DNA from: Georgenia sp.
GTDB lineage: Bacteria > Actinomycetota > Actinomycetes > Actinomycetales > Actinomycetaceae
Reading direction: 5' to 3'
DNA length: 12,394 nt
Assembly (NCBI GenBank): GCA_027322565.1
Contig: DAHVRG010000203.1
Location: forward strand, 1 to 12,394
Each line of letters opens with the position of its first letter. The first letter of the stretch is position 1. The notes beneath the pieces are model-generated. The model worked only from the letters and a program-made list of their open reading frames with translations, searched no databases and had not been told where the DNA came from. A program made the position numbers and the translations under genes. Positions 1 to 6,652 of this stretch are shown one piece after another.

Positions 1-356
1 TCGGCAAGGCGCAGGTCTGGGCGACCGAGACGGCGTACTGGCGGGCGAGCCCGTCGGGGGAGCAGGAGCCGACGGACGGCGAGCCCGCCACTGGGCCGAG
101 GCAGACCGACATCGAGGTGCTCATCGCGCAGCCCACCGGCCACGTCGCCGTCTACGTGGGCAACGTGCGCAGCGCCCGCATCGACATCGTCAGCGACGCC
201 GTCGTGCGCACGTCCAGCGCGGCGAGCGTGACCGCGGGCCGGCGCATGTACGGTCTCGTGCAGGGCGAGCTCATGTGGGTGGAGGAGCTCGCCGCCTTCG
301 GGCACGAGCTCCAGTCCTACGCCTCCGGACGACTCAGCCGACAGGAGACCCCGTGA
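1..356 (+). CDS. Nitrobindin-like heme-binding beta-barrel (FABP/THAP4-like) protein, C-terminal part
   Basis: The reading frame is open from base 3 to the TGA at 354-356, so 117 C-terminal residues are visible and the start lies outside the window. Recognisable family segments, in order, are ETAYWR, EVLIAQPTGHVAVYVG and a GRRMYGLVQGELMW strand, followed by the terminal LQSYASGRLSR helix/strand. Together these match the nitrobindin / DUF1794 beta-barrel family (M. tuberculosis Rv2717c, THAP4 C-terminal domain). Known members bind ferric heme through a histidine in the terminal segment and are proposed to handle nitric oxide or peroxynitrite. Here the equivalent of the usual LQxH position reads LQSY (Tyr codon 318-320), so the proximal heme ligand seems to be missing. 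Such proteins are usually named nitrobindin-like, and their function is unknown. The stop overlaps the GTG start of ygfZ, implying translational coupling. Family assignment is fairly sure; heme binding is doubtful. Confidence 0.85.
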   Translation, partial: GKAQVWATETAYWRASPSGEQEPTDGEPATGPRQTDIEVLIAQPTGHVAVYVGNVRSARIDIVSDAVVRTSSAASVTAGRRMYGLVQGELMWVEELAAFGHELQSYASGRLSRQETP

Positions 357-1453
357 CCCCCAGCCCCCTCCTCTCCCGGCCCGGGGCCGTCGCCGGTGGC
401 GGCCCGGACGCCGGCGTGGCACTGCACTACGGCGAGCCCGCGCAGGAGCAGCGGTCGCTGGAGCGTGGGCGCGGCGTCGTCGACCTGTCCCACCTCGGCG
501 TCGCCACGGTCACCGGGCCGGACCGGCTGAGCTGGCTCAACACGCTGAGCACCCAGCTGCTCGTCGACCTCGCCCCCGGCCAGTCCGGTGAGCTGCTCCT
601 CCTCGACCCCAACGGCCGGATCGAGCACGCGGCCGCGGTGGCCGACGACGGCGAGCGCGCGTGGCTCGTCACGGAGGCCGGGGACGTGGCCGGCCTCGTG
701 GAGTTCCTCGACCGGATGCGGTTCATGCTCCGCGTCGTCGTCGAGGACGTCACCGAGCGCACCGCGGTCCTCGGCAGCTACGGGGAGGCGTGGCGCGCCG
801 TCGCCGACGCCCCCGGGCACGTCATCACCTGGCAGGACCCGTGGCCGACGACGGCGCCCGGCGGCACGACCTACGGACCCGCCGACGCCGAGCACCCCGG
901 GCGAGACCTGCACCGGGCGCTGAGCCTCGTCGACCGGGGCCGGCTCGCCGAGGTGGTCGACGCCTCCGGGCTGCGGCTCGCGGGCACGTGGGCGTGGGAG
1001 GCGCTGCGGGTCGAGGCCTGGCGCCCGCGGCTCGCCCGCGAGGTCGACGACCGCGCGATCCCGCACGAGCTCGACTGGCTGCGCACCGGCGTCCACCTCG
1101 ACAAGGGCTGCTACCGCGGCCAGGAGACGGTGGCGCGGGTGTTCAACCTCGGGCGGCCGCCGCGCCGGCTCGTCATGCTCCACCTCGACGGCTCGGAGCA
1201 CATCACCCCGGAGCCCGGGGCACGGGTGCTGCACGGTGAGCGGGACGTCGGCGCGGTGACGAGCGTCGTGCGGCACGCCGAGCTCGGCCCGGTGGCGCTG
1301 GCGCTCGTCAAACGCTCGCTCCCCGGGGACGCCCAGCTCACCGTCGACGGAATCGCCGCGGCCCAGGAGGTCATCGTCCCGGTCTCCGGCGAGGCCGTGG
1401 GCCGCCCGGCCGAGCGACCGGGGCAGGAGCTGCGGCGCAGGCCGCGCGCCTGA
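353..1453 (+). CDS. ygfZ: Folate-binding protein YgfZ (GcvT-like, Fe-S cluster repair factor)
   Basis: The protein has 366 residues from the GTG at 353, which overlaps the upstream stop as GTGA and follows an AGGAG ribosome site at 343-347. The decisive motif is the YgfZ signature K-G-C-Y-x-G-Q-E (DKGCYRGQETVAR) at about residues 250-262, with the conserved cysteine at residue 253. The N-terminal half has the GcvT-like segment VVDLSHLGVATVTGPDRLSWLNTLSTQ. YgfZ is a tetrahydrofolate-binding relative of the glycine cleavage T-protein, and in E. coli it supports assembly or repair of certain Fe-S enzymes. It is a cytosolic protein. The length is in the usual range for actinobacterial members. 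An in-frame start further upstream (275) would run deep into the preceding gene and has no support. The C-terminal tail (about 20 residues, rich in Arg/Pro/Glu) looks unstructured. Confidence 0.93.
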   Translation: MTPSPLLSRPGAVAGGGPDAGVALHYGEPAQEQRSLERGRGVVDLSHLGVATVTGPDRLSWLNTLSTQLLVDLAPGQSGELLLLDPNGRIEHAAAVADDGERAWLVTEAGDVAGLVEFLDRMRFMLRVVVEDVTERTAVLGSYGEAWRAVADAPGHVITWQDPWPTTAPGGTTYGPADAEHPGRDLHRALSLVDRGRLAEVVDASGLRLAGTWAWEALRVEAWRPRLAREVDDRAIPHELDWLRTGVHLDKGCYRGQETVARVFNLGRPPRRLVMLHLDGSEHITPEPGARVLHGERDVGAVTSVVRHAELGPVALALVKRSLPGDAQLTVDGIAAAQEVIVPVSGEAVGRPAERPGQELRRRPRA

Positions 1454-1460
1454 GCGCCCG

Positions 1461-2576
1461 ATGAGCGAGCCCCGCAGCGGCACCGACCGCCTCGACCTGC
1501 GCCGCCTGCTGGTCCTGGTCCGGCAGCGGCTGCGGGGCGGACGGAGGCGGGTGCGGGCGGCCGCGCTGCCCGTCCTCGTCGCCGCGGTCGCCGCCGGGCT
1601 CTCCTGGGCGGTGGCCCACTACGGGCTCGGGCACGCCCAGCCCTTCTTCGCCCCGATCGCCACGTGGGTGTGCCTCGGGTTCAGCGCCGACCGGGAGGTG
1701 CGCAAGGTCGCCGAGCTCGCGTTCGGCGTCACCCTCGGGGTCGGGCTCGGGGAGCTGGTCGCCCACCTCATCGGTGCGGGCGTCTTCTCGATCATGCTCG
1801 TCATCGTCCTCGGGGCGCTGCTCGCCCGGTTCGTCGACCGCGGGCAGATGCTCACCATCCAGGCCGGCGTGCAGGGCATCGTCATCGTCGCGCTGCCCGT
1901 CGCCGCCATCGACGGGCCGACCGGGCGGGTGACGGACGCGCTCGTCGGCGGCAGCTTCGCCCTGCTCGTCGCAGTCCTCACGCCGCAGGACGCCCGCCGC
2001 CGGGCGGGCCAGCTCGCGGCCGCGAGCCTCAGCGACCTCTCGCAGATGCTCGGCACCGCGGCGAAGGGGCTGCGGGAGGGGGACCCCGAGCGGATGCGGG
2101 ACGCCCTCGCGCTGGGGCGCAGCACGCAGGGCACGCTCGACGACTGGTCCTCCGTCGTGCGCAACGCCATGCAGTCCGCGCGCATCTCACCCACCGCCCG
2201 CCGCTACCTGCCCGAGCTGGCCCGGCTGCAGCGGGCCAGCACGCTCACCGACCGCGCGATGCGCAACGCCCGGGTGATCGCCCGCCGCGGGCTCGCCGCC
2301 GTCGAGCAGGGGGTCCAGGACCACCGGGTCGCCGACGCGCTCCACGGGCTCGCCGTCGCGGCCGGCCGGCTCGGCGAGGCGCTGGGCTCCGGGAGGAACA
2401 CCGCCGACGCCTCCCAGGTCCTGGCCCTCGTCACCGCCGAGCTCGACCCCGACGACGTCGAGGACCCGGGCTGGCAGCTGCAGACGCTCGTCATCCTCAT
2501 GCGCTCGCTCACCATCGACCTCCTCCAGGCCGCAGGCCTGAGCGCCGCCGAGGCCAACCACCTCCTCACCCGCTGA
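1461..2576 (+). CDS. FUSC family membrane protein
   Basis: The 371-residue protein begins with an Arg-rich cytoplasmic tail (residues 1-33). About six hydrophobic segments follow, at roughly 34-53, 60-74, 83-101, 105-124, 130-147 and 157-173, and then a soluble, helical C-terminal half. The PFFAPIATWVCLGFS and LTIQAGVQGIVIVALP segments are typical of the FUSC (fusaric acid resistance-like / aromatic acid exporter) superfamily. Members sit in the inner membrane and some export aromatic acids, but many actinobacterial copies have no known substrate. The start ATG lies 7 bases after the ygfZ stop and I see no clear Shine-Dalgarno sequence before it, so translation may depend on coupling to ygfZ. 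No terminator-like hairpin with a T-tract follows. The next 115 bases hold only C-rich sequence and the promoter of the next gene. Family call good; function open. Confidence 0.8.
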   Translation: MSEPRSGTDRLDLRRLLVLVRQRLRGGRRRVRAAALPVLVAAVAAGLSWAVAHYGLGHAQPFFAPIATWVCLGFSADREVRKVAELAFGVTLGVGLGELVAHLIGAGVFSIMLVIVLGALLARFVDRGQMLTIQAGVQGIVIVALPVAAIDGPTGRVTDALVGGSFALLVAVLTPQDARRRAGQLAAASLSDLSQMLGTAAKGLREGDPERMRDALALGRSTQGTLDDWSSVVRNAMQSARISPTARRYLPELARLQRASTLTDRAMRNARVIARRGLAAVEQGVQDHRVADALHGLAVAAGRLGEALGSGRNTADASQVLALVTAELDPDDVEDPGWQLQTLVILMRSLTIDLLQAAGLSAAEANHLLTR

Positions 2577-2656
2577 CCCCCTCGCCACCGACAGCCCACC
2601 TCCCGCCGACCGTGCTCCTCCCGACGAGAGCTCACCTCCCGGCACGAGGGCGCGTC

Positions 2657-2691
2657 CTGTCGGCTCCGCGCCGTCTCGTTAGACTCGAGCG
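2657..2691 (+). promoter_or_regulatory. Candidate promoter giving a leaderless mRNA for the DUF2516 gene
   Basis: A -10-like TAGACT lies at 2680-2685. A weak -35-like CTGTCG lies at 2657-2662 with a 17-base spacer. Six bases after the -10 element comes the GTG at 2692, where transcription would be expected to begin. There is no Shine-Dalgarno sequence upstream of this GTG. Leaderless GTG/ATG transcripts are common in actinobacteria, so the mRNA probably starts at the first base of the start codon. Confidence 0.5.
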
Positions 2692-3012
2692 GTGGGAATG
2701 ATCCGCGACGTCCAGCTCCTCGTGTTCTTCGCGCTCGCGCTGGCGGCCTTCGCCGTCGAGCTGTGGGCGCTCGTGCACTGCCTGCGACAGCCGGCCCAGG
2801 CCTTCAGCTACGCCGGGAAGCGCACGAAGAACTTCTGGCTCGTCGTGCTCGCCGTCAACGTCGCGCTCGGCTTCATCGCCCTGCCGCCCGGCCCGCTCTC
2901 CGGCGGCTTCCTGTCGATCATCCTCGTCATCCCGGCCGCCATCTACCTCACCGACGTACGTCCGGCGGTCAGCGGCTACGGCCGCGGCCGGCGTGGGGGA
3001 GGGGGCTGGTGA
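2692..3012 (+). CDS. DUF2516 family small membrane protein
   Basis: The 106-residue protein has three hydrophobic segments, at about residues 6-30, 45-66 and 70-88, and a basic glycine/arginine-rich tail ([10 protein letters not shown]). The pattern [28 protein letters not shown], broken after the first segment by a polar loop, matches the actinobacterial DUF2516 family of predicted integral membrane proteins; no function is known. The GTG at 2692 was chosen because it sits exactly where a -10 element at 2680-2685 would place transcription initiation, which suggests a leaderless message. The ATG two codons downstream (2698) is the alternative and would change the protein by only two residues. 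The stop overlaps the dtd start as GTGA, so the two genes are probably cotranscribed. Confidence 0.8.
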   Translation: MGMIRDVQLLVFFALALAAFAVELWALVHCLRQPAQAFSYAGKRTKNFWLVVLAVNVALGFIALPPGPLSGGFLSIILVIPAAIYLTDVRPAVSGYGRGRRGGGGW

Positions 3013-3434
3013 GGACCGTCATCCAGCGCGTCGACGGCGCGGCGGTCCACGTCGACGGCGAGCAGGTCGGTGGCTTCACCGGGCAGGGGCTCGTGGCGCT
3101 CGTCGGTGTCACCCACGACGACGGGCCGTCCGAGGTGGAGAAGACCGCCCGGAAGATCGCCGACCTGCGGATTCTGCGCGACGAGCGGTCGGTGACCGAC
3201 GTCGGTGCCCCGGTGCTCGTCATCTCCCAGTTCACCCTCCACGCCGACGTCCGCAAGGGCCGCCGTCCCTCATGGAACGGTGCCGCCCCGGCCGATGTCG
3301 CCGAGCCGCTCGTCGACGCCGTCGTCGCCGCCCTGCGCGAGCGCGGCGTCCAGGTCGAGACCGGCCGGTTCGGGGCCGACATGCGGGTCTCCCTCGTCAA
3401 CGACGGCCCGGTGACGATCGTCCTCGACGTCTGA
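3009..3434 (+). CDS. dtd: D-aminoacyl-tRNA deacylase (D-Tyr-tRNA(Tyr) deacylase)
   Basis: The 141-residue cytosolic enzyme is full length for the family. It hydrolyses D-amino acids (and achiral glycine) mischarged on tRNA, a proofreading step of translation. Family landmarks are the N-terminal RTVIQRV, the active-site SQFTL motif near the middle, the RKGRRPSW segment, and the C-terminal GRFGADM followed by NDGPVT. The last contains the Gly-cisPro element that inserts into the partner subunit's active site in the dimer. The mid-region ([13 protein letters not shown]) lacks the MNLSV-type strand of E. coli Dtd, which is normal for actinobacterial members. The GTG start at 3009 overlaps the DUF2516 stop and has a strong purine-rich ribosome site (GGAGG, 2998-3002) six bases upstream. 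The long frame running upstream of it is a shadow of the DUF2516 gene. Confidence 0.96.
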   Translation: MRTVIQRVDGAAVHVDGEQVGGFTGQGLVALVGVTHDDGPSEVEKTARKIADLRILRDERSVTDVGAPVLVISQFTLHADVRKGRRPSWNGAAPADVAEPLVDAVVAALRERGVQVETGRFGADMRVSLVNDGPVTIVLDV

Positions 3435-3445
3435 GGCCGGCGCGG

Positions 3446-3465
3446 CGGGACATGGGCCCGTCCCG
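3446..3465. terminator. Candidate bidirectional hairpin between convergent genes
   Basis: CGGGAC (3446-3451) pairs perfectly with GTCCCG (3460-3465) around an 8-base loop. The hairpin lies in the 35-base gap between the stop of dtd and the stop of the minus-strand solute-binding protein gene. No T-tract follows on either strand, so it may be a weak or factor-assisted terminator. Position and symmetry are the only evidence. Confidence 0.4.
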
Positions 3466-3469
3466 ACGG

Positions 3470-4450
3470 TCACGGCATGAAGCTGTCCATGTCGACCGGT
3501 CCGCTGAGGACGCCGTACTCGAGGGACAGGTCCGCCAGCGACTGCATCGCGGCGCGGTCGATCTCCGCGCCGAAGTCCTCGAGGAGCACCTCGGCGGCCA
3601 GCTCCTCGTCCATCTCGAGGAACGTCGTCAGCGTCTCGCGCACGAGGTCGGGGTTGTCCTGGGCGAAGGCGGTCACCTCGTCGACGGCGGCGACGAAGCG
3701 CTCGATGAGGTCGGGGTCCGACTCGGCGAGGCTGCCGGAGGTGACGACCGACATGGTGGCGACGCCGGGCATCGTCTCCTGGTAGGTGTGCGAGATGATC
3801 TCGGCCCCGGTGTCGCTGAGGATGGTCTGGAACGGCTCCGGCACCCAGGCGACGTCGATGTTGCCGTTCTGGAGCGCAGCCGGCATGTCCGGGAACCCCA
3901 TCTCGACGTACTGGATGGTGCTCGGGTCCCCGCCCGCCTGGGCGACGACCTCGTTGATCGACACCTCGCCCATGGTCCGCAGCGTGTTGACCGCCACCGA
4001 CCGTCCCTCGAGGTCGGCCGCGCCGGTGATGCCGCTGTCCTCCAGCGCCATGATCGAGTTGATGTCCTGCCCCTCGGCCAGGGCGTGGGAGTAGCCGGTG
4101 ACCATCCGGACGTCGAGGCCCTCGCCGCGGGCGAGCATGATGCTCAGCGGGTTGGAGATGGCGAACTCCATCTGGCCCGAGACGACGGCAGGCAGCAACG
4201 CGGCACCGCCCTGCCCGGCCTCGAGCGTGACGTCGAACCCGTGCTCGGCGAAGATGCCCTCGTCGATGCCGAGCTGGAGGGCGGCGCTGGGCACGATCGG
4301 CAGGACGCCCATCGAGATCTCGGTCGTCTCACCGCCGGGAGCATCGGTGTCGGCAGTCGCCGGGGTGTCCCCGCCGCCGTCCGACGAGCAGGCGGTGAGG
4401 GTCAGGGCGAGGGCGGCGAGCGCGCCCACCACACACGTCGTCGTGCGCAT
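3470..4450 (-). CDS. NitT/TauT/SsuA-type ABC transporter substrate-binding lipoprotein
   Basis: The 326-residue protein starts with a lipoprotein signal peptide: a basic MRTTT start, a hydrophobic stretch and the lipobox LTAC, with Cys21 as the lipidated residue. A Ser/Gly/Asp-rich linker leads to the mature domain. Fold features of the NMT1/THI5-like, SsuA/TauA periplasmic-binding class are PIVPSAALQLGIDEGIFAEHGFDV near the N-terminus, a VSGQMEFAISNPLS element, LEGRSVAVN, and the NGNIDVAWVPEPF segment. Relatives bind aliphatic sulfonates, taurine, nitrate, pyrimidine precursors or aromatic compounds, so the ligand cannot be named. The start is fixed by TCCTCC at 4458-4463 (GGAGGA on the coding strand), seven bases from the ATG. 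The in-frame upstream extension to 4654 would bury the signal peptide and is rejected. The gene diverges from the operon encoding its likely permeases and ATPase. Confidence 0.9.
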   Translation of the reverse strand: MRTTTCVVGALAALALTLTACSSDGGGDTPATADTDAPGGETTEISMGVLPIVPSAALQLGIDEGIFAEHGFDVTLEAGQGGAALLPAVVSGQMEFAISNPLSIMLARGEGLDVRMVTGYSHALAEGQDINSIMALEDSGITGAADLEGRSVAVNTLRTMGEVSINEVVAQAGGDPSTIQYVEMGFPDMPAALQNGNIDVAWVPEPFQTILSDTGAEIISHTYQETMPGVATMSVVTSGSLAESDPDLIERFVAAVDEVTAFAQDNPDLVRETLTTFLEMDEELAAEVLLEDFGAEIDRAAMQSLADLSLEYGVLSGPVDMDSFMP

Positions 4451-4457
4451 CTGTCGG

Positions 4458-4463
4458 TCCTCC
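4458..4463 (-). promoter_or_regulatory. Ribosome binding site fixing the substrate-binding protein start
   Basis: The coding-strand sequence GGAGGA lies seven bases before the ATG at 4450. It decides the start against the in-frame ATGs further upstream, which would put the lipoprotein signal peptide inside the protein. Confidence 0.75.
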
Positions 4464-4489
4464 ATCACTGGCGGGGTTGGTCTCGACGC

Positions 4490-4518
4490 AGCGTAGGGAA
4501 GAAGTTTGTCAACAGCAA
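4490..4518 (-). promoter_or_regulatory. Candidate promoter for the minus-strand substrate-binding protein gene
   Basis: Read on the minus strand, TTGCTG (4518-4513) and TACGCT (4495-4490) are separated by exactly 17 bases, which would place transcription initiation near 4483, about 33 bases before the ATG. Each hexamer matches the sigma70-type consensus at only three of six positions, so this is a proposal. A TTGACA at 4512-4507 falls inside the spacer and belongs to the inverted repeat, which could act as an operator. Confidence 0.35.
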
Positions 4519-4527
4519 GGGTTGACA
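4507..4527. promoter_or_regulatory. Inverted repeat TGTCAAC-N7-GTTGACA, candidate operator
   Basis: Two perfect 7-base arms (4507-4513 and 4521-4527) are separated by 7 bases in an AT-rich island within a very GC-rich genome. A second, overlapping 5-base repeat, GGTTG (4520-4524) and CAACC (4532-4536), shares the right arm. The site sits in the middle of the divergent intergenic region, where one dimeric regulator could control both the binding-protein gene and the dehydrogenase/permease operon. No regulator gene is nearby. The right arm also reads as a -35 element for the plus strand. Confidence 0.5.
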
Positions 4528-4551
4528 TTAGCAACCATATGCACCCACAGT
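4522..4551 (+). promoter_or_regulatory. Candidate promoter for the dehydrogenase-permease-ATPase operon
   Basis: A consensus -35 hexamer TTGACA (4522-4527) is followed after 18 bases by CACAGT (4546-4551), a poor -10 element with three matches to consensus. Transcription would begin near 4558, ahead of the ATG of the small upstream ORF at 4581. The -35 hexamer is part of the inverted repeat, so a bound regulator would compete with RNA polymerase. The -35 is convincing and the -10 is uncertain. Confidence 0.4.
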
Positions 4552-4580
4552 GGCTTTGCACTGACACGAAGGGGTGGGTC

Positions 4581-4640
4581 ATGACAACTCTCCGGACGGA
4601 TGTCGGCCGCCGCTCACCGGGCGGCCCGGGGCGGGCGTAG
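4581..4640 (+). CDS. Putative 19-codon upstream ORF, in frame with the acyl-CoA dehydrogenase gene
   Basis: ATG at 4581 follows a good purine-rich ribosome site (AAGGGG at 4569-4574, six bases away). It encodes a 19-residue, Arg/Gly/Pro-rich peptide beginning MTTLRTDVG, then stops at TAG 4638-4640. The dehydrogenase GTG at 4644 is in the same frame, three bases after that TAG, and lacks a ribosome site of its own. This could be a leader ORF that delivers ribosomes by termination-reinitiation. It could instead be an N-terminal extension cut off by a nonsense mutation or a base-call error. The peptide has no Cys or run of one amino acid that would suggest a classical attenuator. It may not be a real gene. 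Confidence 0.35.
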   Translation: MTTLRTDVGRRSPGGPGRA

Positions 4641-4643
4641 CCG

Positions 4644-5831
4644 GTGGCGCCCACGACGGTGGCCGACCGGCTCTACCGAACGTGCGACCCCTACGGGTTC
4701 GAGCTCCTGCTCACCGAGGGTGAGCGCGCGGTCCTCGCCCGCCTCCGACGTGCCCTCGACCGGGACGTCGCGCCGCTCCTCGAGGACCACTGGGAGCGGG
4801 GGGAGCTCCCCGGCCCGGTGCGCGACACGCTCGCCGGGCTGCACCTCATGGACGCACCCGAGCTCGGCGCCGAGCCGCGGAAGGTCTACGAGGGCTTCCG
4901 CACCTTCGAGCTGGCCCGCACCGACGCGTCGGTGGCTGTCGTCCACGGTGGGCAGGCGGTGCTCTTTCGCGGGGCCGTGCGGCACGGCGGGAGTCCGGAG
5001 CAGGTGGCGCGGCTGGACCCTGCCATCCGTGCGTGGCGGACGCGCGGCGCGCTGGCCATCACCGAGCCCGGACACGGCTCCGACGTCGCCCGCGGTCTCG
5101 AGACGGTCGCGCGCCGGGTGGGCGGAGAGTGGGTGATCGACGGCGCGAAGCGCTGGATCGGCGGTGCTGCCGCGGCCCACCTGCTCGCGGTCGTCGCCCG
5201 CGACGCGGACGACGGCGCGGCCAAGATCTTCCTCGTCCCCACTGCCGCCCCCGGGGTGAGGGTCGAGCGGATCGAGCGCAAGACGGCGCTGCGGATGGTC
5301 GACAACGGGCACGTCACCCTCGACCGCGTCCGGGTGTCCGAGAGCCACCGGCTCCAGCGGGTCGACTCCTTCCGGGACGTCGCGCGCCTGCTGCGGGCGA
5401 TGCGCGGCGACACCGCCTTCCTCGCGGCCGGCGTCCAGGCCGGGGCCTACGAGGCGGCGCTGGCCTACACCGGCTCACGGACCCAGTTCGGGCGGGCCGT
5501 GGCGAGCTTCCAGCTCGTCCAGGACAAGCTCGCCACCATGCTCGGCAACCTCACCGCCTCGCTCGCGATGGCGGTGCGGCTGGCGCAACGCGAGGAGGAG
5601 GGGGCGGCGACGGACGCCGACGCGTCGCTGGCCAAGGCGTGGGTGTGCCGTCGGATGCGGGAGACCGTGGCCCTGGCCCGGGAGGTGTGCGGCGGCAACG
5701 GCCTCCTTCTCGACACTCGCGTGGCCCGGTTCTTCGCCGACGCCGAGGCCGTCTACACCTTCGAGGGGACCGACGAGGTCAACCAGCTCGTCGTAGGCCG
5801 GGCGGTCACCGGGATCGGGGCCTTCGTATGA
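4644..5831 (+). CDS. Acyl-CoA dehydrogenase family flavoenzyme (glutaryl-CoA dehydrogenase/ACX4-like)
   Basis: The 395-residue protein shows the three-part acyl-CoA dehydrogenase fold. An N-terminal helical domain starts DPYGFELLLTEGERAV. The middle domain carries the flavin-binding ITEPGHGSD motif (139-147) and VIDGAKRWIGG. The C-terminal domain has GSRTQFGRAVASFQLVQDKLA (about 277-297), CGGNGLLLD, and YTFEGTDEVNQLVVGRAVTG. Glu374 in FEGT aligns with the catalytic base of glutaryl-CoA dehydrogenase. The C-terminus (GRAVTGIGAF) also resembles that subgroup and plant ACX4. A FAD-dependent alpha,beta-dehydrogenation of an acyl-CoA is therefore likely, although related enzymes in transporter loci (SfnB, DszC types) act as flavin monooxygenases on sulfur compounds. 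The GTG start has no ribosome site but gives a complete N-terminal domain. The stop overlaps the next gene's ATG, tying the enzyme to the importer operon; its substrate is presumably derived from the imported compound. Confidence 0.85.
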   Translation: MAPTTVADRLYRTCDPYGFELLLTEGERAVLARLRRALDRDVAPLLEDHWERGELPGPVRDTLAGLHLMDAPELGAEPRKVYEGFRTFELARTDASVAVVHGGQAVLFRGAVRHGGSPEQVARLDPAIRAWRTRGALAITEPGHGSDVARGLETVARRVGGEWVIDGAKRWIGGAAAAHLLAVVARDADDGAAKIFLVPTAAPGVRVERIERKTALRMVDNGHVTLDRVRVSESHRLQRVDSFRDVARLLRAMRGDTAFLAAGVQAGAYEAALAYTGSRTQFGRAVASFQLVQDKLATMLGNLTASLAMAVRLAQREEEGAATDADASLAKAWVCRRMRETVALAREVCGGNGLLLDTRVARFFADAEAVYTFEGTDEVNQLVVGRAVTGIGAFV

Positions 5832-6652
5832 CGGCGTCCGCCCGGATCGACGGGAGGGGCGCCCGGGACGGGCAGCGCCCGGTGCTGCCCCGGTGGCTCC
5901 TCGGGCCTGCCGGGGTGGCGACCTTCCTCGTCGTGTGGGAGCTCGTCCCGCGTGTCGGCCTCGTCGACGGACGCTTCCTGCCGGCGTTCAGCGCGGTCGC
6001 CCGCGCGCTCGCCGACCGGGTGCGGACCGAGACGTTCTGGACTGCCTTCCTCGACACGCTGGTGACGTGGGCGACCGGGCTGTCCATCGCCCTGGCGGCC
6101 GGGATCGGGCTGGGCATGGTCATCGGCTCGGTCGCGCTGCTCCGCGACGCCACGGCGTCGACGATCGAGTTCCTCCGGCCCATCCCCTCGGTCGCCCTCA
6201 TCCCCCTCGCGGTCCTCATGTTCGGCACCGGACGGGCCTCGACCCTCCTGCTCGTCGTCTACGCGACGTTCTGGCAGGTGCTCGTCCAGGTGCTCTACGG
6301 GGTCCAGGACGTCGACCCGGTGGCCCGTGACACGGCACGCACCTACCGGTTCCGGTTCCTCACCGAGGGGGTGCGCCTCGTCTGGCCCACGACCCTGCCC
6401 TACGCGATGACCGGCTTCCGGCTGGGCGCCACGGTCGCGCTCATCCTCACCATCACCGGCGAGCTCATCATCGGCACGCCGGGGCTGGGCAAGCTCCTCG
6501 CGCTGGCGCAGCAGTCCGGCCAGGTCGCGTCGATGTACGGGATCGTCGTCGTCACCGGCCTGCTCGGCGTCGTCGTCAACATCGGGGCCCGGCTGGTCGA
6601 GCGCCGGGTGCTCCACTGGCACCCCTCGGTCCGAAGGGAGCGCAGCTCATGA
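5828..6652 (+). CDS. NitT/TauT/SsuC-type ABC transporter permease (first)
   Basis: The 274-residue integral membrane protein has about six hydrophobic segments, near residues 22-41, 77-101, 119-137, 138-158, 194-214 and 237-256. The family segment LRPIPSVALIPLAVLMFGTG precedes the EAA-type cytoplasmic loop, which reads DPVARDTARTYRF through LPYAMTGFRLG (about 163-200) and contacts the ATPase. GELIIGTPGLGKLL near residue 211 is also typical of the SsuC/TauC group. It forms half of the membrane pore, probably as a heterodimer with the next gene's product. The ATG overlaps the dehydrogenase stop (ATGA) and its own stop overlaps the next ATG in the same way, so translation of the operon is coupled. 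No independent ribosome site is obvious. Confidence 0.92.
   Translation: MTASARIDGRGARDGQRPVLPRWLLGPAGVATFLVVWELVPRVGLVDGRFLPAFSAVARALADRVRTETFWTAFLDTLVTWATGLSIALAAGIGLGMVIGSVALLRDATASTIEFLRPIPSVALIPLAVLMFGTGRASTLLLVVYATFWQVLVQVLYGVQDVDPVARDTARTYRFRFLTEGVRLVWPTTLPYAMTGFRLGATVALILTITGELIIGTPGLGKLLALAQQSGQVASMYGIVVVTGLLGVVVNIGARLVERRVLHWHPSVRRERSS

Noticed and set aside
317..1483. Minus-strand open frame opposite ygfZ
   Set aside because: It has antisense composition bias only, and ygfZ on the plus strand carries the diagnostic KGCYxGQE motif.
2597..2641. Repeated CACCTCCCG (2597-2605 and 2633-2641) before the DUF2516 gene
   Set aside because: There are only two short C-rich copies in a C-rich spacer, with no symmetry; chance is a sufficient explanation.
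3154..3240. Dtd seems to lack the E. coli-type MNLSV strand
   Set aside because: The shorter DERS-type segment is what I recall from other actinobacterial Dtd proteins (for example Streptomyces), so it is a lineage trait and not a lesion.
3451..3460. GGGCCC palindrome inside the loop of the convergent-gene hairpin
   Set aside because: Six-base GC palindromes are frequent at this base composition; I give it no separate meaning.
2993..4525. Long plus-strand open frame (510 codons) across dtd and the antisense of the binding protein
   Set aside because: It spans two well-identified genes in other frames and encodes Arg/Ala/Gly-rich sequence with no recognisable domain.
4451..4654. N-terminal extension of the binding protein to an upstream start
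   Set aside because: It would place the lipoprotein signal peptide about 65 residues inside the protein, and it runs through the AT-rich promoter region. The start at 4450 has its own ribosome site.
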